From: Mesostigma viride
Lineage: Eukaryota; Streptophyta; Mesostigmatophyceae; Mesostigmatales; Mesostigmataceae
Assembly: GCA_009746045.1 (NCBI GenBank)
Contig: RPFO01000479.1
Coordinates: 1 to 37,070 of the forward strand
Length of the DNA stretch: 37,070 bases
Reading direction: 5' to 3'
Below are positions 9,592 to 17,392 of this stretch, piece after piece. Every line of letters starts with the position of its first letter. Position 1 is the stretch's first letter. Below the pieces are notes generated by a model. It saw only the letters and a list, made by a program, of their open reading frames with translations. It did no database searches and was not told the origin of the DNA. Position numbers and translations under genes: made by a program.

Positions 9592-9993
9592 AACTGAAAC
9601 ACACCCACAAGGCCACAACAATACCTCGGACGGCGGTATTGTAGTCTAGCGACGCACCGGCTGTGACCGACCTGACTGACCACGACCACAAGCCACCAAA
9701 CAGACCCATGGCCCACCCCACACGTCCAGGTCCATAAATCCTGCACCAAGCACTCGAGGAGCCTACTGCTGGCCCGTGCTGCGAGTCCGGCCAGGCGCGG
9801 AGCGGGGGCCACGTCGACGTGCATCCGGGAAGTATCCATGCTGTATCTGGTAATGTGCTCTCCCCCTATGCCACTCCATCGAGGCTACTTGGCGTGCGAT
9901 CGATTGCTAGGATACATCTTGCTGTGAACTCACGCATAGGTATCCGATGATGCAACCGTCCATGTCCCAGTGCCCCGATAGTACCACCGATAC

Positions 9994-10001
9994 TATATAT
10001 A
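9994..10001 (+). promoter_or_regulatory. TATA-like sequence before the tandem array
   Basis: TATATATA placed just upstream of the first 170-bp monomer. If the array is the 5' region of the LINE on its right, this could be a flanking core promoter. No start site can be inferred from sequence alone. Confidence 0.2.
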
Positions 10002-10007
10002 CACCGA

Positions 10008-11432
10008 CATGCGTGGACGATAGGAATTATAGCACCGGCGGGCTTCAAAGTGCCGGACGGCAGGCGGTACCGCCATTCCGTGGCAGCTTGGCCCAGTTTG
10101 CTACCGGCTGGCACACGTTTTCAGTGAATTTTGGGCTCCAGATTTAAATGCAACGTGCGGTTTGAGGCAGGGGAAAACATGCGTGGACGATAGGAATTAT
10201 AGCACCGGCGGGCTTCAAAGTGCCGGACGGCAGGCGGTACCACCATTCCGTGGCAGCTTGGCCCAGTTTGCTACCGGCTGGCACACGTTTTCAGTGAATT
10301 TTGGGCTCCAGATTTAAATGCAACGTGCGGTTTGAGGCAGGGGAAAACATGCGTGGACGATAGGAATTATAGCACCGGCGGGCTTCAAAGTGCCGGACGG
10401 CAGGCGGTACCACCATTCCGTGGCAGCTTGGCCCAGTTTGCTACCGGCTGGCACACGTTTTCAGTGAATTTTGGGCTCCAGATTTAAATGCAACGTGCGG
10501 TTTGAGGCAGGGGAAAACATGCGTGGACGATAGGAATTATAGCACCGGCGGGCTTCAAAGTGCCGGACGGCAGGCGGTACCACCATTCCGTGGCAGCTTG
10601 GCCCAGTTTGCTACCGGCTGGCACACGTTTTCAGTGAATTTTGGGCTCCAGATTTAAATGCAACGTGCGGTTTGAGGCAGGGGAAAACATGCGTGGACGA
10701 TAGGAATTATAGCACCGGCGGGCTTCAAAGTGCCGGACGGCAGGCGGTACCACCATTCCGTGGCAGCTTGGCCCAGTTTGCTACCGGCTGGCACACGTTT
10801 TCAGTGAATTTTGGGCTCCAGATTTAAATGCAACGTGCGGTTTGAGGCAGGGGAAAACATGCGTGGACGATAGGAATTATAGCACCGGCGGGCTTCAAAG
10901 TGCCGGACGGCAGGCGGTACCACCATTCCGTGGCAGCTTGGCCCAGTTTGCTACCGGCTGGCACACGTTTTCAGTGAATTTTGGGCTCCAGATTTAAATG
11001 CAACGTGCGGTTTGAGGCAGGGGAAAACATGCGTGGACGATAGGAATTATAGCACCGGCGGGCTTCAAAGTGCCGGACGGCAGGCGGTACCACCATTCCG
11101 TGGCAGCTTGGCCCAGTTTGCTACCGGCTGGCACACGTTTTCAGTGAATTTTGGGCTCCAGATTTAAATGCAACGTGCGGTTTGAGGCAGGGGAAAACAT
11201 GCGTGGACGATAGGAATTATAGCACCGGCGGGCTTCAAAGTGCCGGACGGCAGGCGGTACCACCATTCCGTGGCAGCTTGGCCCAGTTTGCTACCGGCTG
11301 GCACACGTTTTCAGTGAATTTTGGGCTCCAGATTTAAATGCAACGTGCGGTTTGAGGCAGGGGAAAACATGCGTGGACGATAGGAATTATAGCACCGGCG
11401 GGCTTCAAAGTGCCGGACGGCAGGCGGTACCG
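10008..11432 (+). repeat. 170-bp tandem array, eight full copies plus a partial ninth
   Basis: Units begin (ACATGCGTGGACG) at 10008, 10178, 10348, 10518, 10688, 10858, 11028, 11198 and 11368, a constant 170-bp period. Copies 2 to 8 look identical by eye. The first copy has G at 10072 where the inner copies have A, and the truncated last copy shares that G. The last copy stops after about 65 bases, and LINE sequence follows directly. A unit has no long ORF; it contains GGTACC and ATTTAAAT. Two readings are possible: promoter monomers forming the 5' UTR of the LINE, as in mouse L1, or a satellite into which the LINE inserted. Confidence 0.95.
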
Positions 11433-11544
11433 CGACCGCAGCGCGTTGGGGGGCTGCCGCCCCCCAAACCCCCCGCGTGGGGGGCTCCGCCCCCCACACC
11501 CCCCGCCCCCCCCTCGGTGGCTGCCACGCCTGCCCTGATTGTTC
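11433..11544 (+). other. GC-rich leader of the LINE with tandem hairpins
   Basis: G6/C6 hairpins such as GGGGGGCTGCCGCCCCCC and GGGGGGCTCCGCCCCCC stand between the array and the first ATG at 11545. They would give a strongly structured 5' leader. This is the non-repeated tether between monomers and ORF if the array is part of the LINE. Confidence 0.5.
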
Positions 11545-12327
11545 ATGGACGACCCACGACCCCCTTCGCCCAACGGCTCCCCCGCTCCCCGGTTGGCGCC
11601 TCGGCGGTCCTCTCGGCTTGCGGCCCTTCTTGCGGAGGTGGGCGACCCGGCTGCGGGGGGCTCGGGCGCCCCGGTCTCCCCCTCCTTGGTCTGCGAGGTC
11701 TGCCGGAGCGGGCACCGCGGGCACCACATGTTAGTTTGTGATGCTTGCAATTCCGGGTGGCACTTGCAGTGTCTTACTCCCCGGCTCTACCGGGTCCCGC
11801 CGGGCTCCTGGACGTGCCCGCGCTGTCCCCCCCGGCGGGCCCCCGGGCTGCCCTCCCCGCTGGGTGCTCCGGCCCCCTGCCCCGTGTGCCCCCCTGCCGA
11901 GGCCCTCGGGGCGGGCCGTGGCCTGCCCGATGGGGCCGCCGTTGCTCGGGCCCTGGCGCCCTCGGCCCCGGGGCCCCACCCGTCGCCTGGCCCCGCCGAC
12001 GGGGGCGCGGCGCTGTCGCCTGGGCTGAGCCCGGCCGACCCCCGGCGGGCCTGGCGACCCCGGCGCCCGCCCCCGGCCCCTCGCTCCCCGACGCTCTGGC
12101 CTCCCTTCCCCCGGCCGCGGTTGGCCACCCAGCCGCCACCCCCGTCCTTGCCGCGTGGGACGGCGGCCCCCGGGCCCACGCGTTCACCTCGTGGCCGCCC
12201 TCGCACATTGTCGGCGTGGTGGGCCGCGCCACCTTTTCTTGGGCGTACTGCCCTTTGTTGCTGGACGCGGTCGGGCTCCAGGCCGCCTTCCCCTCGCTCC
12301 CTAGGCCCCCGGCCTTCCTGGCCCTAG
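11545..12327 (+). CDS. LINE polyprotein segment 1: PHD finger
   Basis: The first in-frame ATG is at 11545. After a Pro/Arg-rich leader of about 50 residues comes a C4HC3 PHD finger at nt 11692-11826. It starts CEVC, continues through VCDACNSGWHLQC and ends GSWTCPRC, with all eight zinc ligands visible. PHD fingers read histone H3 tails and other chromatin marks, so the role here is probably chromatin targeting or RNP function in the nucleus; that is inference. After the finger the sequence turns Pro/Ala/Gly-rich and likely disordered. The true frame seems to change near a C5 run at 12039. Beyond that the overlapping frame ending at 12371 looks authentic (next entry), and the remainder of this one to 12327 is probably out of frame. 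Confidence 0.7.
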   Translation: MDDPRPPSPNGSPAPRLAPRRSSRLAALLAEVGDPAAGGSGAPVSPSLVCEVCRSGHRGHHMLVCDACNSGWHLQCLTPRLYRVPPGSWTCPRCPPRRAPGLPSPLGAPAPCPVCPPAEALGAGRGLPDGAAVARALAPSAPGPHPSPGPADGGAALSPGLSPADPRRAWRPRRPPPAPRSPTLWPPFPRPRLATQPPPPSLPRGTAAPGPTRSPRGRPRTLSAWWAAPPFLGRTALCCWTRSGSRPPSPRSLGPRPSWP

Positions 12328-12371
12328 TTGCGCAGGTGCGGGCGACATTTCTTTCCGCCGCCCCCCGGTGA
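12036..12371 (+). CDS. LINE polyprotein segment 2
   Basis: The part of the 11745-12371 frame that looks genuine starts near 12036. It changes from Pro/Ala-rich linker to a folded-looking block with Trp, Phe and hydrophobic residues (FTSWPPSHIVGVVGRATFSW). No domain is recognised. It ends at a stop just after a C6 run (12361-12366), where a one-base slip would lead into the next frame. It links the PHD and RING regions of the same element. Confidence 0.5.
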   Translation, partial: RPPAGLATPAPAPGPSLPDALASLPPAAVGHPAATPVLAAWDGGPRAHAFTSWPPSHIVGVVGRATFSWAYCPLLLDAVGLQAAFPSLPRPPAFLALVAQVRATFLSAAPR

Positions 12372-13000
12372 CGGCCTCGACTCTTTGGGGGTATGTCTTG
12401 GAAGGATATCACGCCGGCTGCCGGCTGCCGTGGCATCTCCCGGCCGCCCGGCAGGAAGAGCTGCTTTCCCTGGACGAGCGGGTGGGTCAGGCGGTGGTCG
12501 AGTTCGTCACGGCGGTGGCTCGAGACGCACAGGTCTCGGTGCGGGCGGCCTACCTCGCGGGCGGCGCCGACCTGGGCCTCATGTCCCCGCGGCAGCTTCG
12601 CCTCTTCTTGGACGCCCAGGCCCCGCCTCCCGGCCCGGTTGCCAGTGGGGGCTTTCTCATCACCTCCCTCAGCCTGGCGCAGGCCGCCATGCTGCGTGTG
12701 GAGTTCGGGGCCCCCATCGCGGTTCAGGGCGGCCAGGCCATCTTGGTGGACTCGGCCGGGCGCGCCCAGCCCCTAACCGCGGGGACGCCTGTTTCTGCCT
12801 TCCTCCACGACATCCTGGAGTTGGCAGGCATCCCGCACGAATGGCACCCCGCGGCTGACCAACCGGTCGGCATCCTCTCGCGCGCCCAGATTGCCGCCTC
12901 CCGGGTTGCTGGGAGGCCGGCTGGGACCCGCCCCCCCTCATGTCCGGTCCCTTCTGGAGGGGGACGACCCCGAGTCGGGCTCCTGTGCCATCTGCCTTGA
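12368..13000 (+). CDS. LINE polyprotein segment 3, unknown domain
   Basis: About 190 genuine-looking codons. The block is helical, with ARQEELLSLDERVGQAVVEF near residues 27-46, then mixed strands (GGFLITSLSLAQAAMLRVEF). No catalytic motif or zinc finger is present and I do not recognise the family. Its composition is balanced, unlike the Pro-rich linkers on either side, which suggests a folded domain. The reading frame gives way to the RING frame near a C7 run at 12931-12937, so the last 20 codons are probably not translated as shown. Confidence 0.55.
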   Translation: MTASTLWGYVLEGYHAGCRLPWHLPAARQEELLSLDERVGQAVVEFVTAVARDAQVSVRAAYLAGGADLGLMSPRQLRLFLDAQAPPPGPVASGGFLITSLSLAQAAMLRVEFGAPIAVQGGQAILVDSAGRAQPLTAGTPVSAFLHDILELAGIPHEWHPAADQPVGILSRAQIAASRVAGRPAGTRPPSCPVPSGGGRPRVGLLCHLP

Positions 13001-13817
13001 GCCCTTCCGGCCGGGGGATGGCTTGTGTCGCCTGCCCGCGTGCGGCCACACATTCCATCAAGCGTGCATCGCGCGCAGCTTGCTCCACTCCGTGCCGCGC
13101 TGCCCGTTGTGCCGGGCTGTTGTGCCGCCCCCTGGGACTGCGCTTCCTCTCGGCCCGCCCCCGGTCTCGCTGGGTCCCCTGCCGGGTCCCCACCGGGCCC
13201 CGGGGCCAGCTGCCTCCCCGACCCCTCGGCCTCCGCCCCCGGCCTCGTTGCCGGGGCCTGGGGTGGTCGCGGGCGCGCTGGCGAGTCCCCCTGGGAGGGG
13301 CGCCGGCGTTCTCGATCCCCCTCCGCTGGGGGTCTCCCCGGTGGGCACTGCCTCCTCCGTGGCCCCGGCGGGCCTGCCGGGCGCTGGTCGGGTCGTGGTG
13401 CGCGCGCCTGCCGGCCCGGCTGGGGAGACGCCGCAGGCCCCACGTCCTGCCTTTGCTGGCGCCGCTCCCCGCCACTCAGCGCCCGCCGACGGCCTTCACC
13501 GGTGTGCCGTGCTGCTTCCCACGGGGTCCCCGTGTGCGGGTGTGTTCCACAACCGTAACCTCCTCTGCCAGCACCTTCGCGCTGTGCACCCCGATCTCGG
13601 CGCGGCGGATCTGCAGGCCATGAGCTGTTACCGGTGCCCGGAAGCTCACTGCCAGCGGGTGTACTCCATTCACGGGCGCGCTCAGCACGCGCGCGCCTGT
13701 GTTGCTCAACGGCCCCTCAACCGGCCAGCAGTCCCGGCCCCCTCCCCCCTCCCGCCTCGGCTCCCCCGGCTCCCAGCCCCCGCCGCCCGACTACTCGGCC
13801 AGTTGGCGTTGGCTTGA
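12891..13817 (+). CDS. LINE polyprotein segment 4: RING-H2 finger and Cys/His fingers
   Basis: The genuine part starts near 12935. A RING-H2 finger lies at residues 32-74 (nt 12984-13112): CAIC, then a spacer to CGHTFHQAC, then CPLC. This is the C3H2C3 ligand pattern typical of E3 ubiquitin ligases that recruit E2 enzymes. A Pro/Gly/Ala-rich linker of about 120 residues follows. Two Cys/His clusters then lie at residues 205-233 (ending CQHLRAVH) and 246-270 (CYRCPEAHC, then HARAC). These resemble C2H2 fingers that precede RT in R2-type LINEs and bind target DNA. Whether the RING is active cannot be told. The frame is lost at C runs 13738-13749. Confidence 0.7.
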   Translation: MPPPGLLGGRLGPAPPHVRSLLEGDDPESGSCAICLEPFRPGDGLCRLPACGHTFHQACIARSLLHSVPRCPLCRAVVPPPGTALPLGPPPVSLGPLPGPHRAPGPAASPTPRPPPPASLPGPGVVAGALASPPGRGAGVLDPPPLGVSPVGTASSVAPAGLPGAGRVVVRAPAGPAGETPQAPRPAFAGAAPRHSAPADGLHRCAVLLPTGSPCAGVFHNRNLLCQHLRAVHPDLGAADLQAMSCYRCPEAHCQRVYSIHGRAQHARACVAQRPLNRPAVPAPSPLPPRLPRLPAPAARLLGQLALA

Positions 13818-14607
13818 CACGGTTCCCTGGGATGCATGCGCCATCAACCCGACGTCTACCCTGACCGACCTCCCCCACCGCGCGCGTAGCCTTTTCGCGC
13901 AATGTGCAATCGTTTCTCTCCGGCGCATGCACGCCGCTCCGGACGACCCGCTGGGCTTTAAACTGCACATGGTGACCCCCCGCCTGCTCCTCACCCCTCT
14001 CGGGCGTGGTGTGCGCGGCCTCCAGGGTGCGGTTATTGCCCGTTGCCGACGCTTTCTGCAGGGGGACTGGGAGGGGCTGTTTGGCGTGCCGCCCCCGCGC
14101 ACGGCCCGGCTGTCGGGGGAGGTCAACTTCGAGCGGGTGGCCGCCGACGTCATCCGCCTCGTCCGCGAGGGGCAGCTCAGCCGGGCCATGACCCGCTTGG
14201 AAATGGCCAAGCTCGCCCCCGCCAATGCGGCTACCCTGGCGGCCTTGGAGGCTCTTCACCCTGCGGAGCCCGGATTCCAGCTGCCCGTGCCGGACCCCCT
14301 GCCGGCCCCCCTCCGGCTGGACCGCGACTGCTTCCTGGAGGTGATGCGTGAGGTCCCGCGGGCTTCCTCTACCGGGCCGTCGGGCTGGCGCTACGAGCAC
14401 TTGGAGGTCCTGGTGGGGCATGGGGGCGAGGACATTCTCTTTGACACCCTCATTGACCTGGCGGCTGGTCGCGTTCCTCCCGCTGCGCGCGAGTGGTTAG
14501 CGGGCGCTCGCCTCCTCGCTCTGCTCAAGGGTGTCTTGCCCCCCCCGAGGGCAAGGTGCGCCCGATCGCCTGCGGTGAGGTGCTCCGCAAGCTCGTGGGC
14601 AAAGTGA
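13699..14607 (+). CDS. LINE polyprotein segment 5: region leading into RT
   Basis: Genuine from about 13750 to 14540. It begins with a Trp-rich block (SASWRWLDTVPWDACAINP), continues through helical sequence and ends in a motif typical of the start of LINE reverse transcriptases (TGPSGWRYEHLEVLV), then a helical run (PPAAREWLAGARLLALLKG). The next motif expected, a basic 'KVRPIA' strand, appears directly afterwards but in the next frame. The break lies in a C8 run at 14539-14546. It corresponds to RT motifs 0 to 1 of R2-like and related elements. Confidence 0.7.
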   Translation: MLLNGPSTGQQSRPPPPSRLGSPGSQPPPPDYSASWRWLDTVPWDACAINPTSTLTDLPHRARSLFAQCAIVSLRRMHAAPDDPLGFKLHMVTPRLLLTPLGRGVRGLQGAVIARCRRFLQGDWEGLFGVPPPRTARLSGEVNFERVAADVIRLVREGQLSRAMTRLEMAKLAPANAATLAALEALHPAEPGFQLPVPDPLPAPLRLDRDCFLEVMREVPRASSTGPSGWRYEHLEVLVGHGGEDILFDTLIDLAAGRVPPAAREWLAGARLLALLKGVLPPPRARCARSPAVRCSASSWAK

Positions 14608-16703
14608 TCTGCCGCCAAAAGGCGCCCGAGCTCCGTGCCTTTTTCTGCCCGCCCCTCGCAGCGGGTGAGACCTCGGTGGCGGCCCAGCTGGGGGTGACGA
14701 CTCCAGGCGGGGCGGATATCCTCATCCATTCGGTGCAGGCCTACCTCGAGGCCCACCCCACCCACGCTGTCGTCAAGGTCGACTGCCACAACGCGTTCAA
14801 CAGTCTGTCCCGCGCCAGCATGTTTGCGGCCGTCATGGAGTCCTTCGAGGACTTGTACGCTTGGACAGCCGTGTGCTACGGCCAGCCCGGCCAACTGGTT
14901 CACATCATGGAGGACGGCACTCGCGGCGGCCTGCTGTCGCGGTCGGGCACCCAGCAAGGGGACCCCCTGGGACCCCTGTACTTTGCCGCCCCCCTCCAGG
15001 GTTGCCTCCAAGCGGTCCATGCTGCCCACCCGGCGGTCGCTATTCAGGCCTACTTGGATGATATCTACCTGCTGGGCCCTGTGCCGGACACCACCGCGGC
15101 TCTGCTGGCACTGCAGACCGCGGTGGCCGACATCAACCTCCAGTTGACCCTTGCCAAGTGCGCGGTGTACTCGCCCCAAGGTGATTGCTCCGGCTTTCCG
15201 CCCCAGCTCTTGGGCCGGGACGAGCGCCTCCATGGGTTGGATGTCCTCGGCGTTCCGGTTGGCGACCCCGCGTTTGTCATCGATGCTCTGCGGGCCGCCC
15301 TCGAGGCACGCACTGAGGTACTGCCCTTGATTGCGCGCCTTCATGATTCGCAGACCAAGGGTCTGCTTCTGTGGTTTTGCGCTCACCCTCGCGTCGTTCA
15401 CTGGCTCCGGGGCGCTCTTCCGTCTCAGGTCCGGCTGGCCGCCGAGGGCCACGACGAACGCATCCAGTCGGCCTTGGCGCAGCTGGTCCCGGGCCCCGAC
15501 CTCCCGCCACATGCTATTCGCATTGCCTCCCTGCCTGCACGGATGGGTGGCTGCGGTCTGACTCGTGCCGCCCGGCTGGCCCCAGCAGCCTTTTTGGGCT
15601 CCGTCGCTCAGTCGTGGGCGGAAAGCTGCCGGCTCCTGCCCCTTTTGGCAACGGCAGCGCCTGACCTCCTGGACCCCAGCAGCCCTTTGCCCTTCGTCAC
15701 CGCCATCCAGGAGGCCTATGCTGAGATCCAGCAGGCCTGTTCTCCCGTCCGTGCCGCTCAGGCGGTACAGCGCCACCTCCCTCGCGGCACTCCCTCGGTC
15801 GCCTCCGTTCAATCTCCCGCCGCATTCCCTGCTCGCGTCATCGATAAACACCAGAAAACCTACGCGGGTATTCTGCACACGGCTGATTGGATTGCTCTTT
15901 TCGCGGACCTCAACGCCCAGGGACGTGCGTGGCTGTTCTCGCTTTCCTTGCGGAGTGTGGGCTCGGCGTACCTTCGTGCTCTTCCCATGGCCCCCCCATT
16001 CGCCTTGGCTCCCAGCCACTACTCGGTGGCGCTCCGGCACCAGCTATTTGCCCCGCAGCCTCTTGTTCCGGCCGGGCGGCCTTGTGGTAGCTGTGGGCAG
16101 CCGCTGGATCCCACGGGGACTCACTACCTTGCCTGCATGGGGGGCCAACAGAATCAGAATTGGTATTTGTATTTGCACACTGTCCTCCTGACGGTGGTGC
16201 TCGCCATGATTCGGTCGGTTTTCCCCCACGCGAACATCCGGTCCGAGGATGCGGATGGCGCTGCCTTCTATTCCCCCAACCACCGGCCTGACATCGTGGT
16301 GCTGGACTTTGAGGGGGGTGGCCGGCATCTGCTTATTGACGTTTCGGTGGCGCGGCCCTTGGCTCTTAGCCACGTGGCTGGGGCCTCCCTCACGGCAGGT
16401 TACACGGCGGACCGGGCGGAGCGGGCCAAGCTCCTGGCCTACGGCGACGTCGGGCACCATCGTGTGGTGCCCTTTGTCCTGGAGGAGTTTGGGGCCATGG
16501 GGCCCCTGACCTCCGCCTTCTTCAAGGAGTGTTGCCGGCTCCGGGAGGACCGGCTGGACCTGGAGGGCCAGCGGGCCCCATGGTCGGCGCGGACCTGGAC
16601 GTCATATTGGCGTCAGCGCTTGTCGGTGGCGCTGACTCGGGCCATGGCGGACATCATGCTCCGCCGTACGCGGGCTGATTTTGCGGTGCAGCAGGGCTAT
16701 TAG
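14493..16703 (+). CDS. LINE polyprotein segment 6: reverse transcriptase and RLE endonuclease
   Basis: Genuine from about residue 18. RT motifs: KVRPIACGEVLRKLVGK (21-37), motif A with D97 (VVKVDCHNAFNSLS), motif B GTQQGDPLGPL (152-162) and the catalytic YLDD at 187-190. A thumb and long linker follow. A zinc knuckle CGSC...HYLAC occupies 531-548. An endonuclease core has RPDIVVLDF (598-606) and LLIDVSV (613-619), matching the PD...D pattern of restriction-like LINE endonucleases; the catalytic Lys is not obvious. The tail carries a WRQRLSVAL motif near residue 706. The enzyme would nick a DNA target and copy its RNA from the nick. The stop is at 16701-16703. No frame break lies within this segment. 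Confidence 0.85.
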   Translation: MVSGRSPPRSAQGCLAPPEGKVRPIACGEVLRKLVGKVICRQKAPELRAFFCPPLAAGETSVAAQLGVTTPGGADILIHSVQAYLEAHPTHAVVKVDCHNAFNSLSRASMFAAVMESFEDLYAWTAVCYGQPGQLVHIMEDGTRGGLLSRSGTQQGDPLGPLYFAAPLQGCLQAVHAAHPAVAIQAYLDDIYLLGPVPDTTAALLALQTAVADINLQLTLAKCAVYSPQGDCSGFPPQLLGRDERLHGLDVLGVPVGDPAFVIDALRAALEARTEVLPLIARLHDSQTKGLLLWFCAHPRVVHWLRGALPSQVRLAAEGHDERIQSALAQLVPGPDLPPHAIRIASLPARMGGCGLTRAARLAPAAFLGSVAQSWAESCRLLPLLATAAPDLLDPSSPLPFVTAIQEAYAEIQQACSPVRAAQAVQRHLPRGTPSVASVQSPAAFPARVIDKHQKTYAGILHTADWIALFADLNAQGRAWLFSLSLRSVGSAYLRALPMAPPFALAPSHYSVALRHQLFAPQPLVPAGRPCGSCGQPLDPTGTHYLACMGGQQNQNWYLYLHTVLLTVVLAMIRSVFPHANIRSEDADGAAFYSPNHRPDIVVLDFEGGGRHLLIDVSVARPLALSHVAGASLTAGYTADRAERAKLLAYGDVGHHRVVPFVLEEFGAMGPLTSAFFKECCRLREDRLDLEGQRAPWSARTWTSYWRQRLSVALTRAMADIMLRRTRADFAVQQGY

Positions 16704-16977
16704 GTTCCTCCCGTTAGGCGTTTCCATTGGTCTTATCGTACTTCGTAGTATAGAGCTTTGACATGGCTCTGTATATAGGTTTATAGCTGGGCGTTTGCTT
16801 TGGTTTGAGTGATTTCACTCTGCTGTAAGTAATTATATTTTTAATATATATCCGGACGCTTTATAGCTGGGCGTTTGCTTTGGTTTGAGTGATTTTACTC
16901 TGCTGTAAGTAATTATATTTTTAAAATATATATCCGGACGTCATATTGCGTTTAATATATATCCGGACGTCATATTG
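16704..16977 (+). repeat. LINE 3' UTR with tandem repeats
   Basis: An 80-bp unit (TTATAGCTGGGCGTTTGC...) occurs at 16781 and 16861 with a single substitution and small indels. A 29-bp unit containing TATCCGGACGTCATATTGCG follows at about 16931 and 16960. TGTAA, a common green-algal polyadenylation signal, occurs in each 80-bp copy (near 16813 and 16893). Short tandem repeats at the 3' end are typical of LINE tails and of target-primed priming sites. Confidence 0.7.
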
Positions 16978-17281
16978 CACTAGGAACTCGGCTGAGAATT
17001 TATTCTCAAAAAATTCTCAAAAATTCTCACATATTCTCAAAAATCAACGAAAAATTGAGAATAATTCTCAATCACTGAGAATTTTTGAGAATTTTTCTGA
17101 GAATTTTGAGAATAAATGAGAATAAATGAGAATTTTTTGATAATTATTCTCAAAAATTGAGAATAATTCTCAATCACTGAGAATTTGCCTGAGAATGACT
17201 GAAAAAAGCTGAGAATATATTCTCAATATTCTCAGGTCCAATATTCTCAGGGAAACCCAACGACCCGAGAAAACTGAGAAT
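16978..17281 (+). mobile_element. CACTA element terminus with subterminal repeats
   Basis: The sequence starts CACTAGGAACTCGGCTGAG, the hallmark terminal pentamer of CACTA (En/Spm) transposons. About 300 bases follow in which ATTCTCAA or its complement TTGAGAAT recurs dozens of times in both orientations. Dense subterminal arrays are the binding sites of CACTA accessory proteins. The transposase C-terminal exon is on the minus strand just to the right, so this is the 3' end of the element. The matching right terminus is not in the window; it should lie beyond the gypsy element inserted at 30600. Confidence 0.7.
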
Positions 17282-17345
17282 ATCACAAGGACCCAAAAAA
17301 CTGAGAAAAACACAAGGACCCAAAAAACGGAGAAAAACACAAGTC
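17282..17345. repeat. Short tandem repeat of about 29 bp
   Basis: Three imperfect units of CACAAGGACCCAAAAAACTG-type sequence with A-rich joins. It lies between the CACTA subterminal repeats and the transposase stop. Confidence 0.6.
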
Positions 17346-17392
17346 CCAAGAAAACCATCACAGCGAAACGAGCATTGCAAACTTTATTAAAA

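Larger units (their letters stand above)
8710..10007. other. C-rich low-complexity, non-coding DNA
   Basis: From about 8930 to 9600 the plus strand is dominated by CCC, CCAC and CACC runs. This produces long but meaningless Gly/Trp/Val-rich frames on the minus strand. No start, domain or codon pattern supports a gene. Near the right end, TATATATA at 9994-10001 lies 7 to 14 bases before the 170-bp array. Confidence 0.5.
11433..16977 (+). mobile_element. Non-LTR retrotransposon (LINE) with restriction-like endonuclease
   Basis: This is a single-polyprotein LINE of about 1,720 codons if its frames are joined. Order of parts: PHD finger, unknown region, RING-H2 finger, two Cys/His fingers, an N-terminal pol region, RT, a CCHC knuckle and a PD-(D/E)XK-type endonuclease. 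The 3' UTR follows, with tandem 80-bp and 29-bp repeats. An apurinic-type (APE) endonuclease is not seen; the C-terminal nuclease places it among R2-like, RLE-bearing LINEs. Five frame changes occur, each at or near a run of five to eight C (12039-12043, 12361-12366, 12931-12937, 13738-13749, 14539-14546). The left limit may extend to 10008 if the 170-bp monomers belong to it. The right limit abuts the CACTA terminus at 16978. Confidence 0.85.

Noticed and set aside
9203-9721. 172-codon Gly/Trp/Val-rich minus-strand frame
   Set aside because: It is the complement of C-rich low-complexity DNA, with repetitive composition and no motif.
10008-11432. Possible CRISPR array
   Set aside because: The whole 170-bp unit repeats with no variable spacers, and the window is eukaryotic.
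11774-13475. Several long minus-strand frames opposite the LINE 5' half
   Set aside because: They are Arg/Gly/Pro-rich shadows of GC-rich coding sequence. The plus strand has PHD and RING fingers with complete ligands.
14391-16040. 549-codon minus-strand open frame
   Set aside because: It lies antisense to the RT, whose catalytic motifs are clear. High GC makes stop codons rare in the shadow frame, and it shows no domain.
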